Source of the DNA: Mycolicibacterium chubuense NBB4
GTDB taxonomy: Bacteria; Actinomycetota; Actinomycetes; Mycobacteriales; Mycobacteriaceae
Assembly: GCF_000266905.1 (NCBI RefSeq)
Contig: NC_018027.1
Span: 682,001 to 746,000 of the forward strand
DNA: 64,000 bases
Direction: 5' to 3'
Shown here: positions 27,654 through 35,928 of the stretch, piece after piece
Position numbering within the stretch: the stretch's first letter is position 1
Layout of the letters: the number at the start of each line of letters is the position of its first letter
The notes under the pieces: generated by a model
The model's input: only the letters and a program-made list of their open reading frames with translations
What the model was told of the DNA's origin: nothing
Database searches by the model: none
Translations under genes and position numbers: made by a program

Positions 27654-29492
27654 GTGTCGGTCACGGTATCGACGGTCGAAGGTTCGAATCCGCAGGGTTT
27701 GACGACGGCCGCGAACGGGCTCAGCGCCGAGATCGCGCAGATCGACACCGTCGTCGCCGCCCAGCAACAGGCGCTCGGCCAGTTGCGCGGAGCATGGCAC
27801 GGCGGCGCCGGTGAGGCCGCGATCGCGAAGGCCGAGCAGGAGCTGACCACCCAGCTGCAGCTGCGGGCCCGGCTGGAAGCCGTGCAGAAGGCCCTGGCCA
27901 CCGGCGGCGCCCAGCTGGAGGCCACGCGCGACGGGCTGAGGGGAGTCGTCGGCGCGCTGCGGGCGACGGGCTGGACCGTCACCGACGACGGCCGCGCGAT
28001 CGCGCCGCCCTTCCCGCCGCTGCTCAAGCAGTTCGAACCCGGCTTCACCGCGATCGTGCAGCGTCTGCTGCAGCTGTTCGACCAGATCGACGCCGCCACC
28101 GCCGGGGCGGTGCGCACCGCGATCGGGGGAGCGCCTCCGGCGACGCCACCCGGTGCGCCGCTGCCCGCCCCGCCGCCGCCCGGGGCGTCCGCCGAACAGG
28201 TCAGCCAGTGGTGGCAGTCGCTCAGCGACGCCGACAGACGCCGGCTCACCGAGACCGCGCCGCGCGGACTGGGCAACCTCGACGGACTGCCCGTCGAGGT
28301 GCGCGACGCGATGAACCGCAGGGTGATGGACCGCGACATCGCCCGGGTGGAGAACGCCGCGAACGCCAACGGCGTCGGCGCCGACGAGGTCGCGGCGAAC
28401 CCGCAGCGCTACGGCCTCAACCAGGCCGACGTGCTGGCCTATCAGAACGGGCTCAAGGCGCGCCAGGGTCTCAAGCATCAAGCCGAGGGCGACAACCCGG
28501 GCAGGCCCCGGCCCACGTATCTGTTCGGCTACGACCCGCTGGCCTACAACGGGCAGGGCACCGCGGCCATCGCGTTGGGCAATCCGGACACCGCCGACAA
28601 CGTCGGGGTGATCGTGCCGGGCACCGGCAGCAGCCTGCAGTCCGACTGGCTCAACAGCGGCCGCAACGACGGCATCAACCTGCTCGACCAGATGTCCAAG
28701 GCCGACCCGGCCAAGCAGAACGCGGTGCTCATGTGGATGGGCTACGACGCGCCCGACAGCTTCGTCGACCCGCGGATCGCCAATCCCGAGTTGGCGCGGG
28801 CCGGCGGCGCGTTGCTGGCCGGAGACGTCAACAGCCTGCACGTCACCCACACCGGTGCAGGCCGGCCGAACATCACGGTGCTGGGCCACTCCTACGGCTC
28901 CACGACCGTCGCCGACGCGTTCGCCGGCAGCGGCATGAAGGCCAACAACGCGGTGCTATTGGGTTGTCCCGGAACGGATCTCGCGCACAGTGCGACGGAC
29001 TTCGGACTGCAGGGCGGTCAGGTCTACGTCGGCAACGCGTCGACCGACCCGATCGGCTGGATCGGGGAGAGCGACGTGGCCGCCGACGTCCTCAACGGTC
29101 CACTGGCCGACCCGCTGGGCCTGTCGGTCGGACTCGGCGACGACCCGGCCGCCGAAGCGTTCGGCGGCGTGCGGTTTCGCGCCGAAGTCCCGGGCTCGGA
29201 CATGCCCGACTTCGCCGACCACTCGTACTACTACACGATGGGCAGTGAATCGCTGCACAGCATGTCCGCGATCGCATCAGGTCACGGAGATGCGTTGGGC
29301 GAGTTGGGAATGCTGGCCGGTGAGCGCACGGCGCCGACGATCAGCACCCCGGAGCGCATTCCGACACCGTTCGGCGACGTCCCCCTTCCGCATGTCGACA
29401 TCCCACTCGGGCCGGCGGTGCTGGACCCTGAGTTCGGCCGCGACGGCAGCTCGGTGACGTCCGACCACAAGTTCGACGGAAACCCGATCTAG
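27654..29492 (+). CDS. DUF1023 alpha/beta hydrolase with WXG100-like N-terminus
   Basis: A 612-residue protein. About residues 1-110 form a helical hairpin with a WHG turn (LRGAWHGGAGEAA), which resembles the WXG100 fold of type VII secretion substrates. A Pro-rich linker follows (about 160-185). The DUF1023 hydrolase domain (about 270-520) has GVIVPGTGSS and the nucleophile elbow GHSYGS (about 410). The GTG at 27654 follows AGGGGGT at 27641-27647; the upstream frame lacks homology. A lipoprotein gene starts 7 bases downstream and is probably cotranscribed. Secretion by an ESX system is an inference from the fold only. Substrate unknown. Confidence 0.82.
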   Translation: MSVTVSTVEGSNPQGLTTAANGLSAEIAQIDTVVAAQQQALGQLRGAWHGGAGEAAIAKAEQELTTQLQLRARLEAVQKALATGGAQLEATRDGLRGVVGALRATGWTVTDDGRAIAPPFPPLLKQFEPGFTAIVQRLLQLFDQIDAATAGAVRTAIGGAPPATPPGAPLPAPPPPGASAEQVSQWWQSLSDADRRRLTETAPRGLGNLDGLPVEVRDAMNRRVMDRDIARVENAANANGVGADEVAANPQRYGLNQADVLAYQNGLKARQGLKHQAEGDNPGRPRPTYLFGYDPLAYNGQGTAAIALGNPDTADNVGVIVPGTGSSLQSDWLNSGRNDGINLLDQMSKADPAKQNAVLMWMGYDAPDSFVDPRIANPELARAGGALLAGDVNSLHVTHTGAGRPNITVLGHSYGSTTVADAFAGSGMKANNAVLLGCPGTDLAHSATDFGLQGGQVYVGNASTDPIGWIGESDVAADVLNGPLADPLGLSVGLGDDPAAEAFGGVRFRAEVPGSDMPDFADHSYYYTMGSESLHSMSAIASGHGDALGELGMLAGERTAPTISTPERIPTPFGDVPLPHVDIPLGPAVLDPEFGRDGSSVTSDHKFDGNPI

Positions 29493-29499
29493 GACACCG

Positions 29500-30024
29500 A
29501 TGACCCGCCTGCTGACCCTGTTGCTGATCGCCCTCGCCCTTGGAGGTTGTGGCATGTCCGATTCCGAGCCGAATCCCACGGCGCGTCAGACGAATTCATT
29601 CGACAACTCGGAGAACGCGCTGTCCGACGAGCAGGCCAGGGCTCAGGTCGTCGACCCGGCGGTGCAGGTGGTGCGCGCCGTCAGGCTCGACGACGTCACC
29701 GGCGGCTTCTCCTTCGGCTCCTGCAACGACCAGGGTGAGCCGCCGTTCCAGGGGCGGGTCGAGGTGGCGTTCAAGCTGCCGGCCGACCCGGCCCGAACGT
29801 ACGCGGCGATCCGCGACGCGCTGCTCGCCCAGGGGTGGACGAGCGGGGCGCCGGCAGGACAGGTCGTGCACGGCGACTCACTGCACCGGGGCGGGGTGAC
29901 GGCGACGGTCGGTCCGCGCGCGGCCGACCCGGGCTACGGCGCGCTGCAGTTCTACGGAGAGTGCCGCAACTCCGGCGACCACGGCTCCGAGGGTGCGGTC
30001 GACATCACCGGCCAGCTGCGGTGA
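29500..30024 (+). CDS. Hypothetical lipoprotein downstream of the DUF1023 hydrolase
   Basis: A 174-residue secreted lipoprotein. The signal TRLLTLLLIALALGGCG has the lipobox Cys17. The mature part contains two cysteines (GSCNDQGEPPF and YGECRN) that could form a disulfide. It starts 7 bases after the DUF1023 gene, suggesting an operon and possibly a chaperone or inhibitor-type partner, which is only inferred. No family recognised. Confidence 0.75.
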   Translation: MTRLLTLLLIALALGGCGMSDSEPNPTARQTNSFDNSENALSDEQARAQVVDPAVQVVRAVRLDDVTGGFSFGSCNDQGEPPFQGRVEVAFKLPADPARTYAAIRDALLAQGWTSGAPAGQVVHGDSLHRGGVTATVGPRAADPGYGALQFYGECRNSGDHGSEGAVDITGQLR

Positions 30025-30037
30025 GCGGTGCCTCGAG

Positions 30038-30087
30038 TGTGGGGCCTGTGCACAGAAAACCGCGTCGCGGCGTGCACGACCCCCACA
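30038..30087. terminator. Bidirectional terminator hairpin
   Basis: TGTGGGGCCTGTGCAC (30038-30053) pairs with GTGCACGACCCCCACA (30072-30087) at 13 of 16 positions. It lies in the 70-bp gap between the convergent lipoprotein and yajQ genes and has no U-tract. It is judged a terminator from its position. Confidence 0.6.
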
Positions 30088-30094
30088 GTCGCGC

Positions 30095-30586
30095 TCAGCG
30101 GTAGTTGACGAACTGCAGGGCGACGTCGAGGTCGGCGCCCTTGAGCAGGGCGATCACGGCCTGCAGGTCGTCGCGCTTCTTCGAGCTCACCCGGATCTCG
30201 TCGCCCTGGATCTGGGCCTTGACGCCCTTGGGCCCGTCGTCGCGGATGAGCTTGGTGATCTTCTTGGCTTCGTCGCTGCCGATGCCCTGCTTGAGGCTGC
30301 CGGTGACTCGGTAGGTCTTTCCGCTGGCCTGCGGGTCGCCGGCGTCGAACGCCTTCATCGAGATGTCGCGACGGACCAGCTTCTCCTTGAACACGTCGAC
30401 CGCGGCCTTCACCCGCTCCTCGGTCGAGGAGACGATCTCGATGACCTCGTCGCCCTTCCAGGCGATGCTGGTGTCGGTGCCGCGGAAGTCGAAGCGGGTG
30501 TAAAGCTCCTTGGCGGCCTGGTTGAGCGCGTTGTCGACCTCCTGCCGGTCGACCTTGCTGACGACGTCGAACGATGAATCCGCCAT
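30095..30586 (-). CDS. yajQ: YajQ-family nucleotide-binding protein
   Basis: A 163-residue YajQ/DUF520 protein of normal length. It has the characteristic start [22 protein letters not shown] and the RFDFRGT segment near residue 31. [14 protein letters not shown] and the C-terminal [31 protein letters not shown] ending are also present. Family members bind nucleotides, and some bind cyclic di-GMP. The physiological role is unclear. ATG at 30586 with GGAGGGACGG upstream. Position equals Rv0566c. Confidence 0.94.
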   Translation of the reverse strand: MADSSFDVVSKVDRQEVDNALNQAAKELYTRFDFRGTDTSIAWKGDEVIEIVSSTEERVKAAVDVFKEKLVRRDISMKAFDAGDPQASGKTYRVTGSLKQGIGSDEAKKITKLIRDDGPKGVKAQIQGDEIRVSSKKRDDLQAVIALLKGADLDVALQFVNYR

Positions 30587-30745
30587 TGGACCCGTCCCTC
30601 CCTCGCTTGTGTGTCGGTGCCTGGTCCTATCTTCACCGCCCGCCGAGGAGCCGCCGACACCGCCCCCCACCCGCCGGTTTGTGTCCGGGGGCGGTGCTCG
30701 TTGTATCCTGCTGTGCGCGTTGTGCAGCGCACGACGAGCACCCAG

Positions 30746-30828
30746 GCAGGTTGCCCGAGCGGCCAATGGGAGCGGACTGTAAATCCGTCGGCTTACGCCT
30801 ACAGTGGTTCGAATCCACTACCTGCCAC
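30746..30828 (+). tRNA. tRNA-Tyr (anticodon GTA)
   Basis: The acceptor stem GGCAGGT (30746-30752) pairs with ACCTGCC (30821-30827), followed by discriminator A at 30828. The anticodon GTA is at 30780-30782 within GACTGTAAATC. The T arm is GTGGTTCGAATCCAC, and a long variable arm makes it class II, as bacterial tRNA-Tyr is. No CCA is encoded. A strong terminator follows at 30836, and an integrase remnant lies against its 3' end. Confidence 0.97.
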
Positions 30829-30835
30829 GCTGGTC

Positions 30836-30858
30836 AGGCCCCCTTTCGAGGGGGCCTG
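30836..30858 (+). terminator. Intrinsic-type terminator of the tRNA-Tyr gene
   Basis: CAGGCCCC (30836-30843) and GGGGCCTG (30851-30858) form a perfect 8-bp stem with a 7-base loop, 7 bases after the tRNA. It is followed by CTTGCGTATT, a weak T-rich stretch. Confidence 0.85.
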
Positions 30859-30865
30859 CTTGCGT

Positions 30866-31020
30866 ATTACGAGATGATCGCCCGCAGTAGATCGCGCCGC
30901 CGCGTCGACTGCGTCGGGGAACAGGTGCGCATAGCGGTCGAGCGTGAGTACCGCCGTCTTGTGCCCGAGAAGCCTCCCCTGCGGGATGAGGAGGCATTCT
31001 CGATCCTGCGCGAACCACGA
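30866..31020 (-). pseudogene. Tyrosine integrase, C-terminal remnant
   Basis: The minus-strand frame reads LLGHKTAVLTLDRYAHLFPD (30972 down to 30913), then AVDAAARS. LGH holds the second catalytic histidine, and the Tyr of TLDRY is the nucleophile of tyrosine integrases. The upstream part in the same frame, SWFAQDRECLLIPQGR, aligns loosely with the helix preceding LGH. One in-frame TGA (31026-31024) separates it from a further integrase-like stretch (GTDLRDSA, compare HDLRHTA) that now ends the neighbouring ORF. There is no start or N-terminal half. Its 3' end faces the tRNA-Tyr 3' end, the standard place for an att site. Confidence 0.8.
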
Positions 31021-31023
31021 TCG

Positions 31024-32691
31024 TCAGGCGCTGTCCCGCAGATCCGTACCGGCGACGCGCAGGCGCGGCGGGCCGGTACTCGAGCGTCGCGACCGAATGT
31101 CAACGAACGCTGCTTCACGTACGACGCCCAACGGGCCGGGTCCGGTGAACCGGGCAAGGCCGGATGCCTGGAGCGCGAAGCCCGCCTTCGCCTGGCGGAA
31201 GCCGACCGTGACCCCGAGGCCGGTGAGGCTGATCATGCCGAAAAGTCCCAAGGCGGCAGCGGTAAATAGTGCCCAAACCGACACGCTGCGGATGAACGTG
31301 CTGACGCAGGGGGAGTCCAACTGGAATCGCAGATGAGAATGCAGCTGATTGGTGACAGCTTTGGCGATTGGGGGCAACGATGCCGTCTGGGCCGCCAGTG
31401 TCATCGAAATCTTATGCAGCAAAGCATGACCGCTCGGCAGGTCGATCAGTGGCATTGTTTGAGGAGCACCCAGTGTCGTGCTCAGCCACGGAAGCTGCGT
31501 CGAGAGAAACGCCGGTGTCAACGAGTTTTCGAATATGGCGTTCATCATTCGGGTGTCTCTGACGTCGAAGCGACTCAGGACGGGTGTCGCTTCCGAGCCG
31601 TTGAGCTGCTGCTGCCACTGCATCAGCCACTGAAGTTGAAACCAGGTGAACAAGACGAACCACTGCAGTATGCCGGGCGGTGCGGCCGCCGCTGTTACCG
31701 AGACGAGCGGGACCGTCCAGGGGATATCTGTAACAAGAACGGGCGCAACGACACTCGGTCCGAAAGCGGGCAGCGCCGGCTGAACGAGGGTGGCGGGGAC
31801 ACTCTCCACGGCGGAGGAGTCACTGGCGACTGACGCGCGATCGGCAGCGGGCGGTGGAACGCTCGCGGTGATCGTGCTGACCGCGGCTGTGGTGGTCCCC
31901 GCCGTGGAGTCGTCTGTCATCCCAGCTATTGCGATCGCAGTCGCCAACGCGATGGAGCCCGAGGATGAAACTGCCAGAGGCGTGGGCGAATTGGGCCCGG
32001 TGGTAGAGCCGGTGGCTTGGGCAGGTGGGCTCGGGTCGATTGCCGGGTTGTCTTGGCCCGCAATGATCGGCACGTCCAGCGTCGTACTCGACGAGTTCGG
32101 AGACGTCGAGGATGGAGGATCCGCAGGCGTTATGGCCGACGCATCGCCCTGCACCGGAAGCGACGAATCCACAGTGCTGTTCGGTGCGGAAGGAACATCG
32201 CCGGGGGATGATTCTGTTTGGTCGAGTTGTTCTTGGACACTGGTCGCCGGAGCGGCCTCTGGAGCCGGCGTGGAGGCAGACGTGTCCTGGATTCTTGACG
32301 AAAGGGCGGCCTTATCGGTTGGCCGAGGCTTGTCCGAACGACCGGCGTCGTCGGCTTCCCCAGCCGTGGTCCCCGTCTGTGACGTCAACGAGGAGCTTCG
32401 TGCCTCGCGGGGCGACGGCGCCTTCTTCGTGAAGTGTTTGCTCCTCCAAGGATGGTTGCCGAATGTCGTCACCGATCTCGGGGGCGACGTGCGTCCGGAG
32501 CGGTCAGCAATCGAGGAGCTGTGTCGGCTGCTGGAGCCGGTTACGTTCGACGTGCCGCCTCTGGCGTCGGCATTGGCGATAGCGCCTCCGCCAGCCAAGA
32601 TCATGAGGATCAACAACATTGCGCCACTCGCGGACACATACCGCCAGTCCGGCAAGGTAGGTCGCCTGAGCCGCCGGCCCCGCGCCCTCAT
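31024..32691 (-). CDS. Ser/Thr/Pro-rich membrane protein with an integrase-derived C-terminus
   Basis: A 555-residue protein. The N-terminal signal/anchor is SASGAMLLILMILAGGGAIA (about residues 21-40). A 250-residue Ser/Thr/Pro/Ala-rich linker follows, then a region with a hydrophobic aromatic stretch ILQWFVLFTWFQLQWLMQW (about 337-355), and a membrane helix (ALFTAAALGLFGMISLTGLG, about 475-495). The last 45 or so residues (GPLGVVREA to PPRLRVAGTDLRDSA) look like decayed integrase, in frame with the remnant beyond the stop. The ATG at 32691 is used; the alternative TTG lies 45 bases upstream. It is 41 bp downstream of the EspR-like gene, so probably an operon. No known family. Confidence 0.65.
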   Translation of the reverse strand: MRARGRRLRRPTLPDWRYVSASGAMLLILMILAGGGAIANADARGGTSNVTGSSSRHSSSIADRSGRTSPPRSVTTFGNHPWRSKHFTKKAPSPREARSSSLTSQTGTTAGEADDAGRSDKPRPTDKAALSSRIQDTSASTPAPEAAPATSVQEQLDQTESSPGDVPSAPNSTVDSSLPVQGDASAITPADPPSSTSPNSSSTTLDVPIIAGQDNPAIDPSPPAQATGSTTGPNSPTPLAVSSSGSIALATAIAIAGMTDDSTAGTTTAAVSTITASVPPPAADRASVASDSSAVESVPATLVQPALPAFGPSVVAPVLVTDIPWTVPLVSVTAAAAPPGILQWFVLFTWFQLQWLMQWQQQLNGSEATPVLSRFDVRDTRMMNAIFENSLTPAFLSTQLPWLSTTLGAPQTMPLIDLPSGHALLHKISMTLAAQTASLPPIAKAVTNQLHSHLRFQLDSPCVSTFIRSVSVWALFTAAALGLFGMISLTGLGVTVGFRQAKAGFALQASGLARFTGPGPLGVVREAAFVDIRSRRSSTGPPRLRVAGTDLRDSA

Positions 32692-32732
32692 CGTGGTATC
32701 CAGACCTTCGGCGTGGCTCTGAGAGGGCCCGA

Positions 32733-33140
32733 TCAAGCCGATGGATTGTCGGCGAGGTGCTCCCTGCGCCGTAATTCGTCGACTTTTTCCACAAGATCGC
32801 GCTGCGCCTCGGGCGACAGTCCAATCGCCCGTGCCGCCACACGGCGTACACCGTCGTCGCGCAGGCCGGCCAGCAGGGTCAACTCTTGGTCGAGCTTGGC
32901 GTAGTAGGAGTCATCGGTGAAGAATTCGGGTTTGATCCGGAAGAAGTTGGCCAACGCGGCCATTGTCGCGCGGGACGGATTCGTCCGGTTTCCCGATCTC
33001 AGTTGCGACAGGTAGGGGGCCGACATCGTGAGGCCCTCCGCCTTCAGTGCCGCGACCACTTCGGCGGAGGTGTGCGGTCCGCGCCCTGGCGGATAAACCG
33101 TGTCGAAAAGTCGGTTCAATCGCGCTGCGAATGTATTCAT
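32733..33140 (-). CDS. EspR-like XRE-family DNA-binding protein
   Basis: A 135-residue protein nearly colinear with M. tuberculosis EspR (132 residues) as I recall it. It opens MNTFAARLNRLFDTVYPPGR. The helix-turn-helix segment SAPYLSQLRSGNRTNPS is at about residues 37-53, and AALANFFRIKPEFFTDDSYY near 58-77. The C-terminal dimerisation part is more diverged. EspR is a nucleoid-associated regulator of ESX-1 genes and of cell-wall functions. This copy sits next to tRNA-linked insertion remnants rather than in the usual espR position, so I treat it as a paralogue. The ATG at 33140 matches EspR; the upstream frame does not. Confidence 0.9.
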   Translation of the reverse strand: MNTFAARLNRLFDTVYPPGRGPHTSAEVVAALKAEGLTMSAPYLSQLRSGNRTNPSRATMAALANFFRIKPEFFTDDSYYAKLDQELTLLAGLRDDGVRRVAARAIGLSPEAQRDLVEKVDELRRREHLADNPSA

Positions 33141-33456
33141 ATCCGCTTCCCACCCTGTGAGCCTTCGAGCGGCGTCCTGTGCCCGCCAGGACAGGATAGG
33201 TACCGGATTTGTCATAGCGAGCCTATTTGGCGGATTCGAACTGCACTGACGGGAACCGCTGGCGCAGCTCCGACCAACTTCGGGTTTGCTCTGGCGAACA
33301 CGTCCCGCGCGAGTCCACCCAGGCGGCGCCGACACGCGACCGGGCGTTCGGTCGTGGCTGGCCGCCGCGCGCGGAAGGAAGCACCGACTCGTCGCCGCCG
33401 CGGCACGGCGAAAGGTGCCCCTTAAGGCCCTAGAGTTCTGATGACAACGGTGTTAA
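33141..33456. other. Divergent intergenic region (EspR-like gene / SPW membrane protein)
   Basis: 316 bases without a supported gene. It holds the leaders of both flanking genes. A perfect 6-bp inverted repeat, GTCCTG/CAGGAC (33174-33179, 33187-33192), lies 34 bases upstream of the EspR-like start. A TAGAGT box (33431-33436) could serve the rightward gene. No second copy of the tRNA-Tyr 3' end was found here. Confidence 0.5.
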
Positions 33457-34224
33457 GTGGTGTTGGTGAATTCGAGGACATGGATCGGCTGGGTTGCAGT
33501 AGCAATCGGTGTATGCGCCGTGGTGTCGGCGTTTGCGTTCAGTTCGACCCGGGTCGGGGAGGGATTCGCTTTCGGCTTCGGCGCATTCATCGCGTTCTTC
33601 GGGGCGCTGTCCGTCCTCGCCCACAACCGGACCCCCGATCACTGGGGCTTGTTGGTCGTCGGCCTGGCGATGTTCACCGTTCCGTTCGTCGGCAACGCTT
33701 ACAGCTACGACCGAGGGGCCTCCTGGACGTGCTGGGTGGCTGGGGGCCTTGCGATAATTCTCGGTGGATTCGCTTGGACGCATGACCGGGCGCCGACCGA
33801 GTACGGCATCACCGAGTTAGGAGACAGCCAACGGCTGCGACACCCCTGGAGTTACTGGATCGGGCGACTGGCGTTGATCATCGGCCTCGCCAGCGTGCTT
33901 CTGGGTATCGCCTTCCACTCGACGCCAGCCGGGACCGCAGTCACCATCGGCCTGGGCGGGATGATCGCCGTGGTCGCCATCTGGTCGCTGCTCGCCTCCG
34001 AGCCCACCCACAACTTCCTGACGCTCGCCATCACGGCATTCGCACTGTTTCTGTCGCCCTGGGTGGCCGGGTTCGCCGGAGACAACCTCGCATGGACGGC
34101 CTGGGTAGCTGGTGCCTTCGCCACCGCGCTTGGCGTGGCAGGCTACCTCCAAGATGAGCGTCTGGACTTCGCAACCGCGGTCCGGGACGATTCGGCTGAG
34201 CGGTACCGCAGACGATACCGCTGA
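33457..34224 (+). CDS. SPW-repeat membrane protein
   Basis: A 255-residue integral membrane protein made of two similar halves of four predicted helices each. Each half ends in the SPW-type motif. In the second half it is LSPWVAGFAGDNLAWTAWVAG (about residues 198-218). In the first it is a diverged VPFVGNAYSYDRGASWTCWVAG (about 76-97). A hydrophilic tail of about 25 residues follows. GTG at 33457 is the furthest start; a GTG three bases in is equally possible. Followed by a strong terminator at 34226. The function of SPW proteins is unknown. Confidence 0.8.
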   Translation: MVLVNSRTWIGWVAVAIGVCAVVSAFAFSSTRVGEGFAFGFGAFIAFFGALSVLAHNRTPDHWGLLVVGLAMFTVPFVGNAYSYDRGASWTCWVAGGLAIILGGFAWTHDRAPTEYGITELGDSQRLRHPWSYWIGRLALIIGLASVLLGIAFHSTPAGTAVTIGLGGMIAVVAIWSLLASEPTHNFLTLAITAFALFLSPWVAGFAGDNLAWTAWVAGAFATALGVAGYLQDERLDFATAVRDDSAERYRRRYR

Positions 34225-34225
34225 C

Positions 34226-34247
34226 GGCCCCCTTTCCGAGGGGGCCC
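34226..34247. terminator. Terminator hairpin
   Basis: GGCCCCC (34226-34232) and GGGGGCC (34240-34246) form a stem with a 7-base loop, 2 bases after the SPW-protein stop. It also faces the end of the convergent thioredoxin-reductase-like gene, so it may act in both directions. Confidence 0.8.
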
Positions 34248-34278
34248 GACGTCGTTTAGCGAACGAGGCCGAGCACGC

Positions 34279-35928
34279 CTAGGAGGCGAGCGCAAGGCAG
34301 CGGTGCACGAAGGCGACGGCCATCCCGCCTTCACCGACGGATGCCGCGACGCGCTTCACCGATCCGGAGCGGATATCGCCGACCGCGAAGATGCCCGCGA
34401 CACTCGTCTCGAGAGCGAACGGCTCGCGATCACCTCGCCAGTACCCCGCCTTCGTCGCGTCGGATCCCGTCACGATGAAGCCGTGCTCGTCGCGCCCGAT
34501 CTCGGGCGGAAGCCATCCGGTCGCGGCTTCGGCGCCGATCAGGACGAAGACCACCGTCGCCTCCCGCCGGGACGTCGTCGCTGTTCGCCGGTCGGCGACG
34601 TCGATCGCCTCGAGTCGTTGGTCTCCGTGCGCGGCGACGACCTCGGATCGTGTTTCGACGCGGATATTGGCTTTCGTCGCGATCTGCTCGACGAGGTAGG
34701 CGGACATGCTTTCCGCGAGGGACGTACCCCGGACGAGCAGTGTCACCGATCGGGCGTGGGTGGAGAAGAAGATGGCGGCCTGGCCCGCCGAGTTGCCGGC
34801 GCCGATCAGGAACACATCGTGTCCCTGAGTCAGGCTCGCGTCGCTGCGCGCGGCACCGTAGTAGACACCGGAGCGGACGAATCGGTCGATCGATTCGACG
34901 TCCAGGCGGCGCCATTGCACACCGGTGGCGAGGATGACCGCTTTCGGTCGGAGAACGTCGCCGCCGTCGAGACGGACGGTCCGGTCAGCCGGGTCGATGG
35001 CTTCCACCCGGCGGGTCACGACGATCTCGGCGCCGAGCCGCTTCGCCTGTTGCAGAGCGCGGTTGGCGAGTTCGTCCCCGGACACGCCGAAGGGGAACCC
35101 CGTGTAGTTCTCGATCCGGGTGGAGGTACCGGCCTGCCCGCCCGGGGCGAAGGATTCGATCACCGCGGTCTGCAGGCCCTCCGAGGCGGCATTGACGGCC
35201 GCGGTGAGACCCGCCGGGCCGCCGCCGACGATCACGACGTCGTAGTGTTCCCGGCCGGGTGTGACCGTCAGGCCCGCGACGCCGGCGACGGCGCGCATCG
35301 TCGGGGCGACGAGCCCTGTCCCGTCCCGCCGCACCACCACGGGATACGGCCCCGCCACGCGGTCGCCATGCCCTGCGAGGGCCACCGCCGCGGGATCGTC
35401 CGGATCCAGACGTTGGTAGGGGATCTCGTTGCGGCGCAGGAAACTGTCGCAGCTGTGCACTCCCGCGTCCACGGGCGGCCCGATGACGATCAGCGTCGGC
35501 TCGAGCGGTTCCGCGGTGGCGGCGGTGAGCATGTCCATCCGCCGCAACGCGGCAGCGCCGACCGTCGCGGAGATGTGCGGGGCCATCGCGGCGAGCGTGT
35601 GGTAGACCTCGACGGTCATCTTCAGTACCCGCGACGGCTCGACGGCCCGCATGCTCGCGGGTAGCGGGGTGCCGAGTGTCATCGGTATCTCGCCGCCCAC
35701 CTCGCCGGGCAGCCTGACCCCGATGACCTGCTCGACGCCGTTCACCACCTTCGTCAACTCCGTTCTGCCCTCAACGACGATCGCCAGGAACCGGCCCTCG
35801 CCCTCGTGGGCTACGTATTCCCCGGCGACCAGGCGGATGTCCTCCACCTCGCCGGCGAGGTAGTCGAGTTCCTTCTCTGTGAGGGCGGACAAGAGGGGGA
35901 TGGTGACGAGTTCATCGACGCTGAACAT
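34279..35928 (-). CDS. Cyclic-nucleotide-binding domain fused to a thioredoxin-reductase-like flavoprotein lacking CxxC
   Basis: A 549-residue fusion. An N-terminal cyclic-nucleotide-binding-like domain (about residues 1-125, with VEGRTELTKVVNGVE and LPGEVGGEIPMTLG) is joined by a thioredoxin-like linker (145-200). The thioredoxin-reductase fold has FAD motif GGGPAG (235-240), GGQAGTSTRIENYTGFP (264-280) and NADPH motif GAGNSAG (376-382). Where TrxR has CATC, this protein has GAAR (358-361), so the redox-active cysteine pair is absent. It also ends with the FAD motif GIFAVGDIRSGSVKR. Possibly a ferredoxin-NADP reductase-like or signalling enzyme. SBP56 lies upstream on the same strand. Confidence 0.88.
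   Translation of the reverse strand: MFSVDELVTIPLLSALTEKELDYLAGEVEDIRLVAGEYVAHEGEGRFLAIVVEGRTELTKVVNGVEQVIGVRLPGEVGGEIPMTLGTPLPASMRAVEPSRVLKMTVEVYHTLAAMAPHISATVGAAALRRMDMLTAATAEPLEPTLIVIGPPVDAGVHSCDSFLRRNEIPYQRLDPDDPAAVALAGHGDRVAGPYPVVVRRDGTGLVAPTMRAVAGVAGLTVTPGREHYDVVIVGGGPAGLTAAVNAASEGLQTAVIESFAPGGQAGTSTRIENYTGFPFGVSGDELANRALQQAKRLGAEIVVTRRVEAIDPADRTVRLDGGDVLRPKAVILATGVQWRRLDVESIDRFVRSGVYYGAARSDASLTQGHDVFLIGAGNSAGQAAIFFSTHARSVTLLVRGTSLAESMSAYLVEQIATKANIRVETRSEVVAAHGDQRLEAIDVADRRTATTSRREATVVFVLIGAEAATGWLPPEIGRDEHGFIVTGSDATKAGYWRGDREPFALETSVAGIFAVGDIRSGSVKRVAASVGEGGMAVAFVHRCLALAS

Noticed and set aside
33225..33300. tRNA-like GGATTCGAACTGC segment left of the SPW gene
   Set aside because: No acceptor or anticodon stem can be folded around it. 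The resemblance is limited to a T-loop-like string.
30836..34247. Similar GGCCCCCTTTC-type hairpins at 30836 and 34226 as att-site duplicates
   Set aside because: Both are ordinary terminator stems, and similarity is limited to the GC stem. Neither carries tRNA-Tyr 3' sequence at the second site.
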